From assembly GCF_032393985.1 (NCBI RefSeq), contig NZ_CP135918.1:2418001-2482000 (forward strand): a stretch of DNA of 64,000 nt, written 5' to 3'. A program made the position numbers and the translations under genes. Numbering within the stretch: position 1 is the stretch's first letter; each line of letters starts with the position of its first letter. This DNA comes from Fischerella sp. JS2 (GTDB taxonomy: Bacteria; Cyanobacteriota; Cyanobacteriia; Cyanobacteriales; Nostocaceae). Positions 1 through 6,881 of the stretch are shown piece after piece. Below the pieces are notes generated by a model. The model was not told the origin of the DNA, did not search any database, and saw only the letters and a program-made list of their open reading frames with translations.

Positions 1-527
1 TTCCTCTCAACACACAAATAATTTGGTATGTTCGTCAAGGCCTAGTAAAACTGACTACCCTTGGTGAAACCAGTGAAGAAGTACTAGTAGGATTGGCAGT
101 CCCAGGAATGGTTTTCGGCTCTTATTTAACTTCCCTGCATACTTACCAAGCCACAGCTATATCGGATGTGAGGTTAGTAGCAATTGATGTGTCAGAAATA
201 CTAGCTTCCCCAGCCTTAAGTCATGCCTTTTTACCAAAAATAAATCAACGGCTACAGCAAACAGAATCTTTTTTAGTAATTTCTGGGTTGCGACGAGTAC
301 AAGACCGCTTATATGGTCTTTTACAGCTTCTCAAACGCGAAATTGGTGAAAAGGTAGCCCAAGGAACCCGCCTCTCAGTTCGCTTAACTCATGAAGATTT
401 AGCCAACGCCTGTTGTACTACCCGAGTCACGGTTACACGATTGTTATCTCAGTTAAAAAAACAAGGAAAAATTTGTTTTGACCACAAAAAACACATAATC
501 GTCAAAGATCTACCTCATATAGGTTAG
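1..527 (+). CDS. Crp/Fnr-family transcriptional regulator, 5'-truncated by window edge
   Basis: The frame is open from base 3 to the stop at 525-527, so the true start lies before the window; a TTG at 93 would only be internal. About 174 residues are visible. The first part fits the end of a cyclic-nucleotide-binding-type beta barrel, followed by the long dimerisation helix and a winged helix-turn-helix (THEDLANACCTTRVTVTRLL), the DNA-recognition element of the Crp/Fnr family. In cyanobacteria this family includes NtcA and several regulators of unknown ligand; nothing visible assigns this member. A strong hairpin lies 23 bases downstream. Confidence 0.85.
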   Translation, partial: PLNTQIIWYVRQGLVKLTTLGETSEEVLVGLAVPGMVFGSYLTSLHTYQATAISDVRLVAIDVSEILASPALSHAFLPKINQRLQQTESFLVISGLRRVQDRLYGLLQLLKREIGEKVAQGTRLSVRLTHEDLANACCTTRVTVTRLLSQLKKQGKICFDHKKHIIVKDLPHIG

Positions 528-549
528 TTAATCTATGAAGATTGAATGA

Positions 550-586
550 CAATGAGGCAAAAAAATGAGGCGTTTTTGCCTCATTG
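550..586 (+). terminator. Hairpin after Crp/Fnr gene
   Basis: A perfect 14-base inverted repeat (CAATGAGGCAAAAA at 550-563 and its complement at 573-586) encloses a 9-base loop and starts 23 bases after the stop codon. The right arm begins with five T but only a weak T tract follows, so termination is likely but not certain. Confidence 0.5.
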
Positions 587-824
587 TTGTTTGGTAAACA
601 CAGATAAAAGTTTAGCTAATTATTAATAGTCCTCTTGCAAAAGTTGAATTAACCCTCTTAATCCCCCCGTTCATGGATGGAAGATTTTGTTCCCTAAGCG
701 ATTTTACCCAGGGTTAGGGTGGGGTAAAAATATTTTTGCTAAAGGTTTAATATTTATCACTTAATATTTTTAATTTTATTTACTCCAAATAATTCCAATT
801 TAATGGAAGTAGTTTAAAGACAAT
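587..824. other. Gene-free A/T-rich spacer
   Basis: No reading frame of note. It contains a stretch near 655-730 of the type often seen between Nostocales genes (CTTAATCCCCCC, then a pyrimidine/purine-rich tract GGGTTAGGGTGGGG). No regulatory signal could be supported. Confidence 0.5.
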
Positions 825-1085
825 TTATTGATTATCTAACAGTGCTTGACTACCAATTTTTAGTTCCTTTTTGCTAAGTTTTAACTTTTTCCACAGCATC
901 TTAATTTGGCTGTAGGCTTCCTCAGGAGAAAGTTTTCCGCTTGTTTCTAAATTTGCAATGTAACTAACTTTTTGAGCAAATTCCTGTAAATTGGCATTAA
1001 ATAATAGATTTTCTGGTTTAACTTGACCACGATAAGAACTATGGGGATAAAGAAACTTGTTTAAATCTTTTTGATTATGTTGCAC
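825..1085 (-). CDS. Small conserved cyanobacterial protein (DUF7219-like)
   Basis: An 86-residue soluble protein. It starts with GTG, and the choice is supported by AGGAG nine bases upstream on the minus strand. The sequence resembles a family of short cyanobacterial proteins of unknown function whose members share FLYPxSxYxGxxKPENLxFNANLQEFAQ near the N-terminus and a Lys-rich C-terminal helix; I match it from memory to DUF7219. No catalytic motif, signal peptide or membrane segment is visible. It is a single gene facing the Crp/Fnr gene, with no clear operon partner. Confidence 0.65.
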   Translation of the reverse strand: MQHNQKDLNKFLYPHSSYRGQVKPENLLFNANLQEFAQKVSYIANLETSGKLSPEEAYSQIKMLWKKLKLSKKELKIGSQALLDNQ

Positions 1086-1383
1086 TATGATTTACTCCTA
1101 TTATAAAAGTAAACTAAATATAAATTACCACTTTATAATGGATTAATTTTTGAATATTAAACTTTTTAGCAATTAAATTATAACAACTAAGTTTAGTATC
1201 TGTTAGCAAATACTTATATGCTTATTAAATAAGCATCATATTGATTATTAATACTTATTAGCTTCTACTTGAAGAAGGAGTTAATTAATAATTATTTTTG
1301 TAGCACTAAACACATATTTTTCAATTTAAAGCTTATCTTGAACTATCCAAACCATCAAATTTTGTGTAATGCAACCCAAAAAG

Positions 1384-1427
1384 GGTAATTGCGACTTATG
1401 TGATTACCTGCTTGGGGTTCAACCCCA
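1384..1427. other. Two adjacent hairpins in the spacer upstream of hsp20
   Basis: GGTAAT at 1384 pairs with ATTACC at 1403, and directly after it TGGGG at 1413 pairs with CCCCA at 1423 around the loop TTCAA. Neither is followed by a T tract. The second looks like a tRNA T arm at first sight, but its loop has five bases and no acceptor or anticodon arm surrounds it. Possibly part of a structured RNA; function unknown. Confidence 0.3.
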
Positions 1428-1501
1428 GCCTGATAGCGAAAGTTTTCTAAACAAGACTGCTAAGGAAGTTCACTCTATTTTATAAAGTTAAGCTACTAGC
1501 C

Positions 1502-1517
1502 CAGAACTTGAGTTCTG
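1502..1517. promoter_or_regulatory. 16-bp dyad upstream of hsp20
   Basis: CAGAACT-TG-AGTTCTG is a perfect dyad with 7-base arms, about 230 bases before the Hsp20 start. It is not the CIRCE element (TTAGCACTC-N9-GAGTGCTAA). It could be an operator, but there is no direct evidence. Confidence 0.3.
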
Positions 1518-1670
1518 AGTAGGATTTAAGGCTTACTAACATTGATGTAAGTTTGAGATCATAGGGTTTACCGAACCAATAACACTCCAGTTTTCCACAC
1601 ATTTGTTAATAGTTCTTCAAGTTCGGCAATCATCATTTTGAAAGTGACAAAAACCGAATTTACTTCGTTG

Positions 1671-1748
1671 TTATCCTTCATTAAGATAAGAATCAAAGGA
1701 TAAATACCTGAATTAAGTAGTAAAAAATATCGTAAAGAGAGGAATAAT
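1671..1748 (+). promoter_or_regulatory. hspA: hsp20 leader with possible thermosensing hairpin
   Basis: TTATCCTT at 1671-1678 is the exact complement of AAGGATAA at 1696-1703 and can also pair, with one bulge, with the AGGAATAA that forms the ribosome-binding region at 1740-1747. Two competing pairings around a Shine-Dalgarno site fit the pattern of RNA thermometers known for cyanobacterial hsp17 mRNAs. This is inference from pairing only. Confidence 0.3.
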
Positions 1749-1749
1749 T

Positions 1750-2187
1750 ATGGCACTGGTTCGTTACAATCCCTGGCAAGAAATTAATGCTCTCCAAAGT
1801 CAACTAAATCGTTTATTTGATGAAAGTTTTATCCCATCTGGACTGTGGAAAGATGATGATGTGAAAGTTCCTGCTGCTGAGTTGCAAGAAACAGAAGAAG
1901 CAATTCTTCTGAAGTTAGAAATTCCTGGTATGGAAGCTAAAGACTTGGATGTACAAGTGACAGAAGATGCAGTTTATGTCAGTGGTGAACGTAAATCTGA
2001 AAGCAAAACAGAAGAAAAAGGTTATACTAAAAGCGAATTCCACTATGGTAAATTCCAACGTGTGATTCCTCTTCCTGCTCGCATTCAAAATACCAATGTT
2101 ACTGCTGATTATAAAGACGGAATATTGAATCTGACACTACCAAAAACCGAAGCAGAAAAGAATAAGGTTGTCAAAGTTAATCTGTAA
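1750..2187 (+). CDS. hspA: Small heat-shock protein, Hsp20/alpha-crystallin family
   Basis: A 145-residue holdase chaperone that binds unfolding proteins and, in cyanobacteria, also thylakoid membranes. The N-terminus (MALVRYNPWQEINALQSQLN) is typical of cyanobacterial HspA/Hsp17. The alpha-crystallin domain covers roughly residues 38-135 and ends with the family signature A-x-x-K-D-G-I-L-x-L-x-L-P; the C-terminal tail has a V-x-V variant of the I-x-I anchoring motif. The ATG is preceded by AGAGAGGAA at normal spacing. The leader has complementary segments (1671-1678 with 1696-1703 or the ribosome site) that could work as an RNA thermometer. It ends at a strong terminator. Confidence 0.93.
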   Translation: MALVRYNPWQEINALQSQLNRLFDESFIPSGLWKDDDVKVPAAELQETEEAILLKLEIPGMEAKDLDVQVTEDAVYVSGERKSESKTEEKGYTKSEFHYGKFQRVIPLPARIQNTNVTADYKDGILNLTLPKTEAEKNKVVKVNL

Positions 2188-2263
2188 GAAACTACAGCTT
2201 AATTAGTTGCCATTAGTCCTCTAACTTGAGCCTCATTGTGTATGATTGTGTGAGATAAATTTT

Positions 2264-2296
2264 AGCCTGGTTGCATTAAAGTAACCAGGCTTTTTA
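2264..2296 (+). terminator. Rho-independent terminator of hsp20
   Basis: AGCCTGGTT (2264-2272) pairs perfectly with AACCAGGCT (2283-2291) and is followed by TTTTATTTATT. It is a canonical intrinsic terminator on the plus strand, immediately before the convergent pentapeptide gene ends. Confidence 0.85.
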
Positions 2297-2297
2297 T

Positions 2298-2915
2298 TTA
2301 TTGGGAAATTACAGGATCAAAAATAGCTCCACTACAATCAGCACCTTGGAAGTCTGTCTGGAAAACTTTTGCACCTCTCAAATCTGCTTGATATAAATTA
2401 GCATTTCTTAAGCAAGCGTGACTTAAATCTGCTCCCTTCAAATCTGCTTTTGATAGATTTGCGGATACTAAGTTAGCTCTAATCAAGCGTGACTTACTCA
2501 AGTTGACATCGCTTAAATTAGCATTTTGCATATCCGCCGCGATTAAATCTGAGTTGCTTAGGTTCGCTCCACTGAAATTAGCCCAATTTAGTTTAGCCCA
2601 ATTGAAATGAACTTCACTCAACAAAAGCGAACAGAGATTGGCACATCTCAAATTCACATTAGTAAAATTTCTTTCTCCGATTGCATAACGACGTAGAAGT
2701 TCATCGGTTGTTAATTTACTTAAAACAGCAACTGAAGTACCTTGATAACACCATGAGGTGTCTACTAGACAAGCGGCAGTATTAATGGCTACTTTGTCAA
2801 ACTTAGACATGCTCACACCGTTACACTGATCCCACTCCCCGTTGAGCATAAAGGCAATTTCATGAGCAGCAGTAATCGAATCAAATAACAGCACTGTTTT
2901 TTGAGAACGTTGCAA
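2298..2915 (-). CDS. Pentapeptide-repeat protein
   Basis: A 205-residue protein with two parts. Residues 1-80 form a non-repetitive domain with several Cys and no recognised motif. Residues about 82-200 are made of A(N/D)Lxx pentapeptides (for example ANLSKADLKGADLSHACL), which fold as a right-handed quadrilateral beta helix. Such proteins are abundant in Nostocales and mostly of unknown function. The start is ATG at 2915, without an obvious ribosome site. A minus-strand intrinsic terminator sits about 80 bases upstream of this start, so expression may pass through an attenuator. Confidence 0.85.
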   Translation of the reverse strand: MQRSQKTVLLFDSITAAHEIAFMLNGEWDQCNGVSMSKFDKVAINTAACLVDTSWCYQGTSVAVLSKLTTDELLRRYAIGERNFTNVNLRCANLCSLLLSEVHFNWAKLNWANFSGANLSNSDLIAADMQNANLSDVNLSKSRLIRANLVSANLSKADLKGADLSHACLRNANLYQADLRGAKVFQTDFQGADCSGAIFDPVISQ

Positions 2916-2983
2916 CCAGCTATTGAAAGCAGAGAATATATGATTCGTTGTATTTATTTATACATTTTATTCAGGGTAATTCA

Positions 2984-3018
2984 AAAAAAGAAAAAGTCAA
3001 GGAGTGTAACTCCTTGAC
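2984..3018 (-). terminator. Minus-strand intrinsic terminator upstream of a gene start
   Basis: GTCAAGGAGT (2996-3005) pairs perfectly with ACTCCTTGAC (3009-3018). On the minus strand the hairpin is followed by TTTTTCTTTTTTT (2983-2995), a very strong U tract. No minus-strand gene ends here: the next one downstream, the pentapeptide gene, only begins at 2915. It therefore terminates either a small RNA made from 3019-3320 or the leader of the pentapeptide gene. Confidence 0.7.
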
Positions 3019-3322
3019 CAAACTTAATCAAGTTTTACAACACACAACCACACATAACTAGTGAGGTCTACAACTATGTTAAATAAATCATAGGATTTAG
3101 TCCAAAAAGATATGCCTTAAGTTGATACTCTTTTGCTAGAAGCGATCGCCACGGACAGTGAAATATGCTTGTTTGATAGATTTGTAGTTAAAAAACGTAA
3201 AAATTTACACAATAACCAGATACAGGGACTATCATATTAACCCGTTAAGTACATGAGTACACATTAGAGTTAAAACAGTTATTTGCCATCACTCTATTTA
3301 ATACAGAAGGAGAATATGTAGG

Positions 3323-4402
3323 ATGGCTCGAAAGAATAAAAGACCATTAGGATTTAGGTGTGAGCATCAACAATATTCAAGATGCCCTATTTGTTGTGTT
3401 GTGCCACCTCATATGCTAGAACATATCGTAGTCAATGGTAATGAACAACAACGTAGTTGGGCGTTTCACACCTTAAATATTTCGTCACAATTTCGGGGAC
3501 GGCGAAATGTGGTAGGCGCAGTCAATTTTGCAGTCTCTCCTGGTGAAAAGCGCCGCACTGTCTACGATGCTAAAAGCACTGAACAACTCCCAGGTACATT
3601 GGCACGTAGTGAGGGCGATCCTCCTAGCAATGATATCGAAGTTGACGAAGCTTACGATGGGGCTGGGGCTACTTACGATTTGTATTATGAGGTATTTGAG
3701 CGTAATTCTATTGATGATAAAGGTCTGCGTTTAGACTCAACCGTACATTATGGCGTCAGATATGATAACGCCTTTTGGAATGGCGATCAAATGGTTTATG
3801 GTGATGGAGATGGTGAAATATTTCAACGATTCACTAAGTGCATAGATGTTATTGGTCATGAGCTAACACATGGTGTAACTCAATACGAAGCAGGACTGCA
3901 ATATTACGGTGAATCTGGAGCGCTCAATGAGTCATTTTCCGATGTATTTGGTTCATTGGTGAAACAATGGGTTAAAAAACAGACTGCTCAGGAAGCTGAC
4001 TGGATTATTGGAGAGGGTATTTTTACAGATAAGGTTAATGGTGTGGGTATTCGTTCCATGAAAGCACCAGGAACAGCATATGATGACCCAGTCTTAGGTA
4101 AGGACCCCCAGCCCGCACATATGAATGATAAATACACTGGTTTTGAAGATAACGGCGGGGTACATATTAATTCGGGTATTCCTAACTATGCGTTTTATTT
4201 AGCAGCAACAGAGATTGGCGGTTATGCTTGGGAAAAAGCTGGGAAAATTTGGTATGTAGCTTTATGCGATCGCTTGCGTACTAGAACGAACTTTAAACGT
4301 GCTGCCAATATTATCATTCAAGTTGCTGGTGAACTCTACGGACAAGGAAGCCAGGAACAAAATGCTGTACAGAATGCTTGGCAAAAGGTAGGAGTTATTT
4401 AG
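3323..4402 (+). CDS. Thermolysin-like (M4) metalloprotease, protealysin type
   Basis: A 359-residue zinc endopeptidase. The zinc site HELTH is at residues 179-183 and the third ligand Glu203 lies in GALNESFSDVFG; the 24-residue spacing equals that of thermolysin. His281 in GGVHINSGIPN matches the transition-state-stabilising His. There is no signal peptide. The short N-terminal propeptide contains PPHML (28-32), the conserved motif of the protealysin propeptide, and a Cys-rich patch (C13, C21, C24, C25). ATG 3323 follows GAAGGAG. Protealysin-like enzymes can act inside the cell and are held by emfourin inhibitors; the next gene is such an inhibitor. Confidence 0.93.
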   Translation: MARKNKRPLGFRCEHQQYSRCPICCVVPPHMLEHIVVNGNEQQRSWAFHTLNISSQFRGRRNVVGAVNFAVSPGEKRRTVYDAKSTEQLPGTLARSEGDPPSNDIEVDEAYDGAGATYDLYYEVFERNSIDDKGLRLDSTVHYGVRYDNAFWNGDQMVYGDGDGEIFQRFTKCIDVIGHELTHGVTQYEAGLQYYGESGALNESFSDVFGSLVKQWVKKQTAQEADWIIGEGIFTDKVNGVGIRSMKAPGTAYDDPVLGKDPQPAHMNDKYTGFEDNGGVHINSGIPNYAFYLAATEIGGYAWEKAGKIWYVALCDRLRTRTNFKRAANIIIQVAGELYGQGSQEQNAVQNAWQKVGVI

Positions 4403-4410
4403 AACCATGA

Positions 4411-4450
4411 ATTATGAATGAAATTTTTTATAATTCATAATTTTTATTTT
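4411..4450 (+). terminator. A/T-rich hairpin after M4 protease
   Basis: ATTATGAAT (4411-4419) pairs with ATTCATAAT (4433-4441), followed by TTTTATTTTG. All pairs but a few are A-T, so it is a weak terminator; the stronger one at 4472 follows. Confidence 0.4.
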
Positions 4451-4471
4451 GTCTTAGTCTTTTGTTGTTAA

Positions 4472-4510
4472 ACTGGAAGATAAAGCTTTATCTTTCCAGT
4501 ATTTTTGTTT
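4472..4510 (+). terminator. Strong terminator between protease and inhibitor genes
   Basis: ACTGGAAGATAAAG (4472-4485) pairs with CTTTATCTTTCCAGT (4486-4500) with a single bulged base, giving a long stem, followed by ATTTTTGTTT. It lies 30 bases before the emfourin start codon. It may end the protease transcript or act as an attenuator that sets the protease to inhibitor ratio. Confidence 0.75.
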
Positions 4511-4540
4511 ATAGCAAAAGCTATTACTACGGAGAGGAAA

Positions 4541-4840
4541 ATGCGGATATCGCTTCAGCGTACGGGTGGTTTTGCCGGAATCAGCAAGAAAGCGATCATT
4601 GATACGGCTAACTTGTCTCCAGAAGAAACTCAGCAACTATCTCAACTATTGAAAGCCGCAAATATTTATAGCTTACCTACAAAAATTAATTCTCCCGCTA
4701 ATCAACCTGACCGCTTTCAATACACTTTAACCGTGGAAGAAAACAATCAACAACACACACTTGTAGTTGGTGAAGCAGCACTACCAGAAACCTTAAAAAG
4801 TTTAATTGCATGGATTAATAATACAGCAAGCAAAAAATGA
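4541..4840 (+). CDS. Emfourin-like inhibitor of M4 proteases
   Basis: A 99-residue soluble protein. The start at ATG 4541 is chosen because GGAGAGGAAA lies just upstream and because the protein then opens with the emfourin-type strand MRISLQRTGGFAGI; an upstream TTG at 4505 would fall inside the terminator. The RTGGFAG segment is the conserved feature of emfourin, the slow tight-binding inhibitor of protealysin encoded next to protealysin genes in other bacteria. The position directly behind an M4 protease supports this. Predicted role: cytoplasmic inhibitor of the neighbouring enzyme. Confidence 0.8.
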   Translation: MRISLQRTGGFAGISKKAIIDTANLSPEETQQLSQLLKAANIYSLPTKINSPANQPDRFQYTLTVEENNQQHTLVVGEAALPETLKSLIAWINNTASKK

Positions 4841-4893
4841 GAAATGATATCAAGTCTGGCTGATTAGCAAATAAGACAAAAGGTAAAGAAAGA

Positions 4894-4919
4894 AGAAATA
4901 AAAAGGGTTTAACAACCCT
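4894..4919 (-). terminator. Terminator of the BtuF-like gene
   Basis: On the minus strand AGGGTT-GTTA-AACCCT (4919 to 4904) is followed by TTTTATTTCTTC. It lies about 70 bases past the stop codon of the binding-protein gene. Confidence 0.55.
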
Positions 4920-4990
4920 AAAATTTATTTATGGGGAATCTCTTTTTACTTTTTAAATGGTTGGTCTTTTTGATAATCGATAACTAATTT

Positions 4991-5920
4991 TCAAAAAGTA
5001 TCCCACCTTTCTCCTTTATAGCCATATTGAAAAATTTCTGGATGTAAAATTTCTGCTAAAACTTCTAATGAATCTACCAGTCTTGGGCCTGGACGGTTAA
5101 AGTAAGCATTACCATCAGTTATGTAGATTCTACCTGTTTGGTTAGCATGTAAATTCTGCCACTCTGGACGTCTACTTAACAAGTCTACATCTAGACGAGT
5201 ACGATTTAAATCAAAGCCACAGGGCATAAAAATAATTATGTCTGGATTACTCGCAATCAAACTTTCCCACTTTAACTGTGTCGAAGCCTGACCTGTAGTA
5301 CTAAATAAAGGCTCTCCTCCTGCTAAGGTAACTAATTCAGGAATCCAATTAGCAGCAACCATTAAAGGATCAGTCCACTCAATACAGGCTACTCTAGGCA
5401 ACTTTTCTGTTTGGGAAAGTCCTTGTGTTTTTTGGGCAACTATTTTGACACGAGCTTCTAAGTTTTCTAGCACCTTAACCGAATCTACTTGAAAAATATT
5501 AGCTAATCGCTCAATATCAGCCCAAACATCGTTAAGAAAATTAGGTTGTAAGGAGATAATTTGCGGCGAAGCGTGGGTAAGTTCAGCTACAGCTTTTTCT
5601 ACCTCTGATAAACTAACAGCACAAACATCACATTGGTCTTGGGTAACAATGTGAGTGGGTTGTAGCCGCTCTAAAATATCTGTTTTAATTTCGTAGATAC
5701 TAAGGGCAGATTGTATTAATTTATTGACTTCGTTGTGAATTTCACTGCTAGAGACATTGGTATTAAGCCTGGGCTGAGTACAAACAGGACGACTTTGTAC
5801 TTCTGGAGGGTAGTCACACTCATGCGATCGCCCAACAATAGCATCAGTTAATCCCAGTACGGCTAGAATCTCAGTTCCACTGGGAATTAGGGAGATAATT
5901 TTTAAGTTGCCATCGCTCAT
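4991..5920 (-). CDS. Cobalamin-binding protein, BtuF/periplasmic-binding fold
   Basis: A 309-residue protein starting LKIISLIPSGTEILAVLG and continuing with GRSHECDYP, hallmarks of the cobalamin-binding group within the helical-backbone metal/vitamin receptor (TroA/BtuF) superfamily. Residues about 8-110 and 165-295 form the two lobes. Unlike E. coli BtuF it shows no signal peptide or lipobox, a feature shared by many cyanobacterial homologues, so it may be cytoplasmic or a sensor rather than an import receptor. No BtuC or BtuD neighbours are present. ATG at 5920. Confidence 0.8.
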   Translation of the reverse strand: MSDGNLKIISLIPSGTEILAVLGLTDAIVGRSHECDYPPEVQSRPVCTQPRLNTNVSSSEIHNEVNKLIQSALSIYEIKTDILERLQPTHIVTQDQCDVCAVSLSEVEKAVAELTHASPQIISLQPNFLNDVWADIERLANIFQVDSVKVLENLEARVKIVAQKTQGLSQTEKLPRVACIEWTDPLMVAANWIPELVTLAGGEPLFSTTGQASTQLKWESLIASNPDIIIFMPCGFDLNRTRLDVDLLSRRPEWQNLHANQTGRIYITDGNAYFNRPGPRLVDSLEVLAEILHPEIFQYGYKGERWDTF

Positions 5921-5984
5921 CGCTTCATCCCTACAACGTTTGCCAATACTTCATATTGTCCCAAACTCACAAAGGCTTCGTATC

Positions 5985-6280
5985 TGCCTGTAGGTGGGAC
6001 ACAGGGAGGAGATGGGGAACTCACCGGCCCCCACTCCCCCAAGGGAGGAGCCAGTGCGGTGGTGAGGCAACGACGGGAACGCAGGGGGTTCCTCCCCCAA
6101 CCCCAAAGGGGACCGGTGAGCCCCCATGAGCGATTGCCGTAGACGCGCTTTACTCGGCTTCTGTAAAGTAAGGGTCCCCCGGCATAAAGAAAGAGGCGTT
6201 GGGGATTAGGGGAAGTGGGGAGGTGGGGGAAGTGTAAGGAGTGTGTAGACGCGCTCATAGGCTTAAGGTAAGGGTGGAGA
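5985..6280. repeat. GC-rich mosaic of interspersed repeats
   Basis: A block far richer in G+C than its surroundings, made of repeat types seen elsewhere in the window. It holds two copies of the GTAGACGCGCT...GGCTT...TAAGGG element (about 6140-6176 and 6243-6277), G/A-rich runs, and an inverted pair CTCACCGG (about 6024) and CCGGTGAG (about 6113). A 158-codon minus-strand frame crosses it but is composed of repeat sequence and is not accepted as a gene. Confidence 0.7.
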
Positions 6281-6393
6281 ATCAGTAGTGACAAATGACC
6301 ACTAACTACTGTACGGGCAAAGCATTTGTATAGGTATCTTGAATTCAAAACGAAATATTTTCGTACAAATGCTTCGTTCCTACTAATCACCAA

Positions 6394-6881
6394 CTAATAA
6401 TCAACACATACTGTAAGTGATCACTGTTATAGCTGTTATAGCCATATTACTGCTTTTAAGTAATAATACTATTAATATTAAAATTTTGCTATTTTAGACA
6501 AGTTAACATGCAGTGTTGAACTGAGAAAAAATGCTTTTGGCAACAGGGACAAATTACTCTAACTCCATAATTCAATTTCTGCCGATGCATACTTAGATAT
6601 TGTTTGAATTTAGCTCTGGTTTTGAGACTAAATCAAAAAATAAGTAAACCTGTATTTATTTGTGAATTATGATCATAATCTAAGAAGAAAATGGAGGCAA
6701 ATTTTACTATTTCAAAGCTTTTTAATTGTGGTAAATTATTGACTAGCAATTATGGAAATCATTATTAAAAAGACTTTGAAAATAACAGAACTATAATTAC
6801 CACAGTTAAGAAAAATTATTCCTTCTGGTTCTGAAAAATCAGAGGAAGTAACTGTAGTTAAAAAAAGGCTTTTCGTTTTTA
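6394..6881. other. A/T-rich spacer before histidine kinase
   Basis: About 490 bases without a credible reading frame. TGATCACTGTTATAGCTGTTATAG near 6418 belongs to the TGATCACTG repeat family. No promoter could be assigned with confidence. Confidence 0.45.

Noticed and set aside
1405-1435. tRNA T-arm look-alike GGGGTTCAACCCC
   Set aside because: The loop has five bases instead of seven, and no acceptor, D or anticodon arm can be built around it.
1140-1749. CIRCE element for hsp20
   Set aside because: No TTAGCACTC-N9-GAGTGCTAA or close variant in the upstream region.
5985-6280. Cobalamin riboswitch before the BtuF-like gene
   Set aside because: I looked for the B12 box and could not find its conserved words; the sequence is repeat DNA.
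5917-6393. 158-codon minus-strand frame
   Set aside because: It lies almost wholly in the GC-rich repeat block, has repeat-derived Pro/Arg-rich sequence and overlaps the start of the BtuF-like gene.
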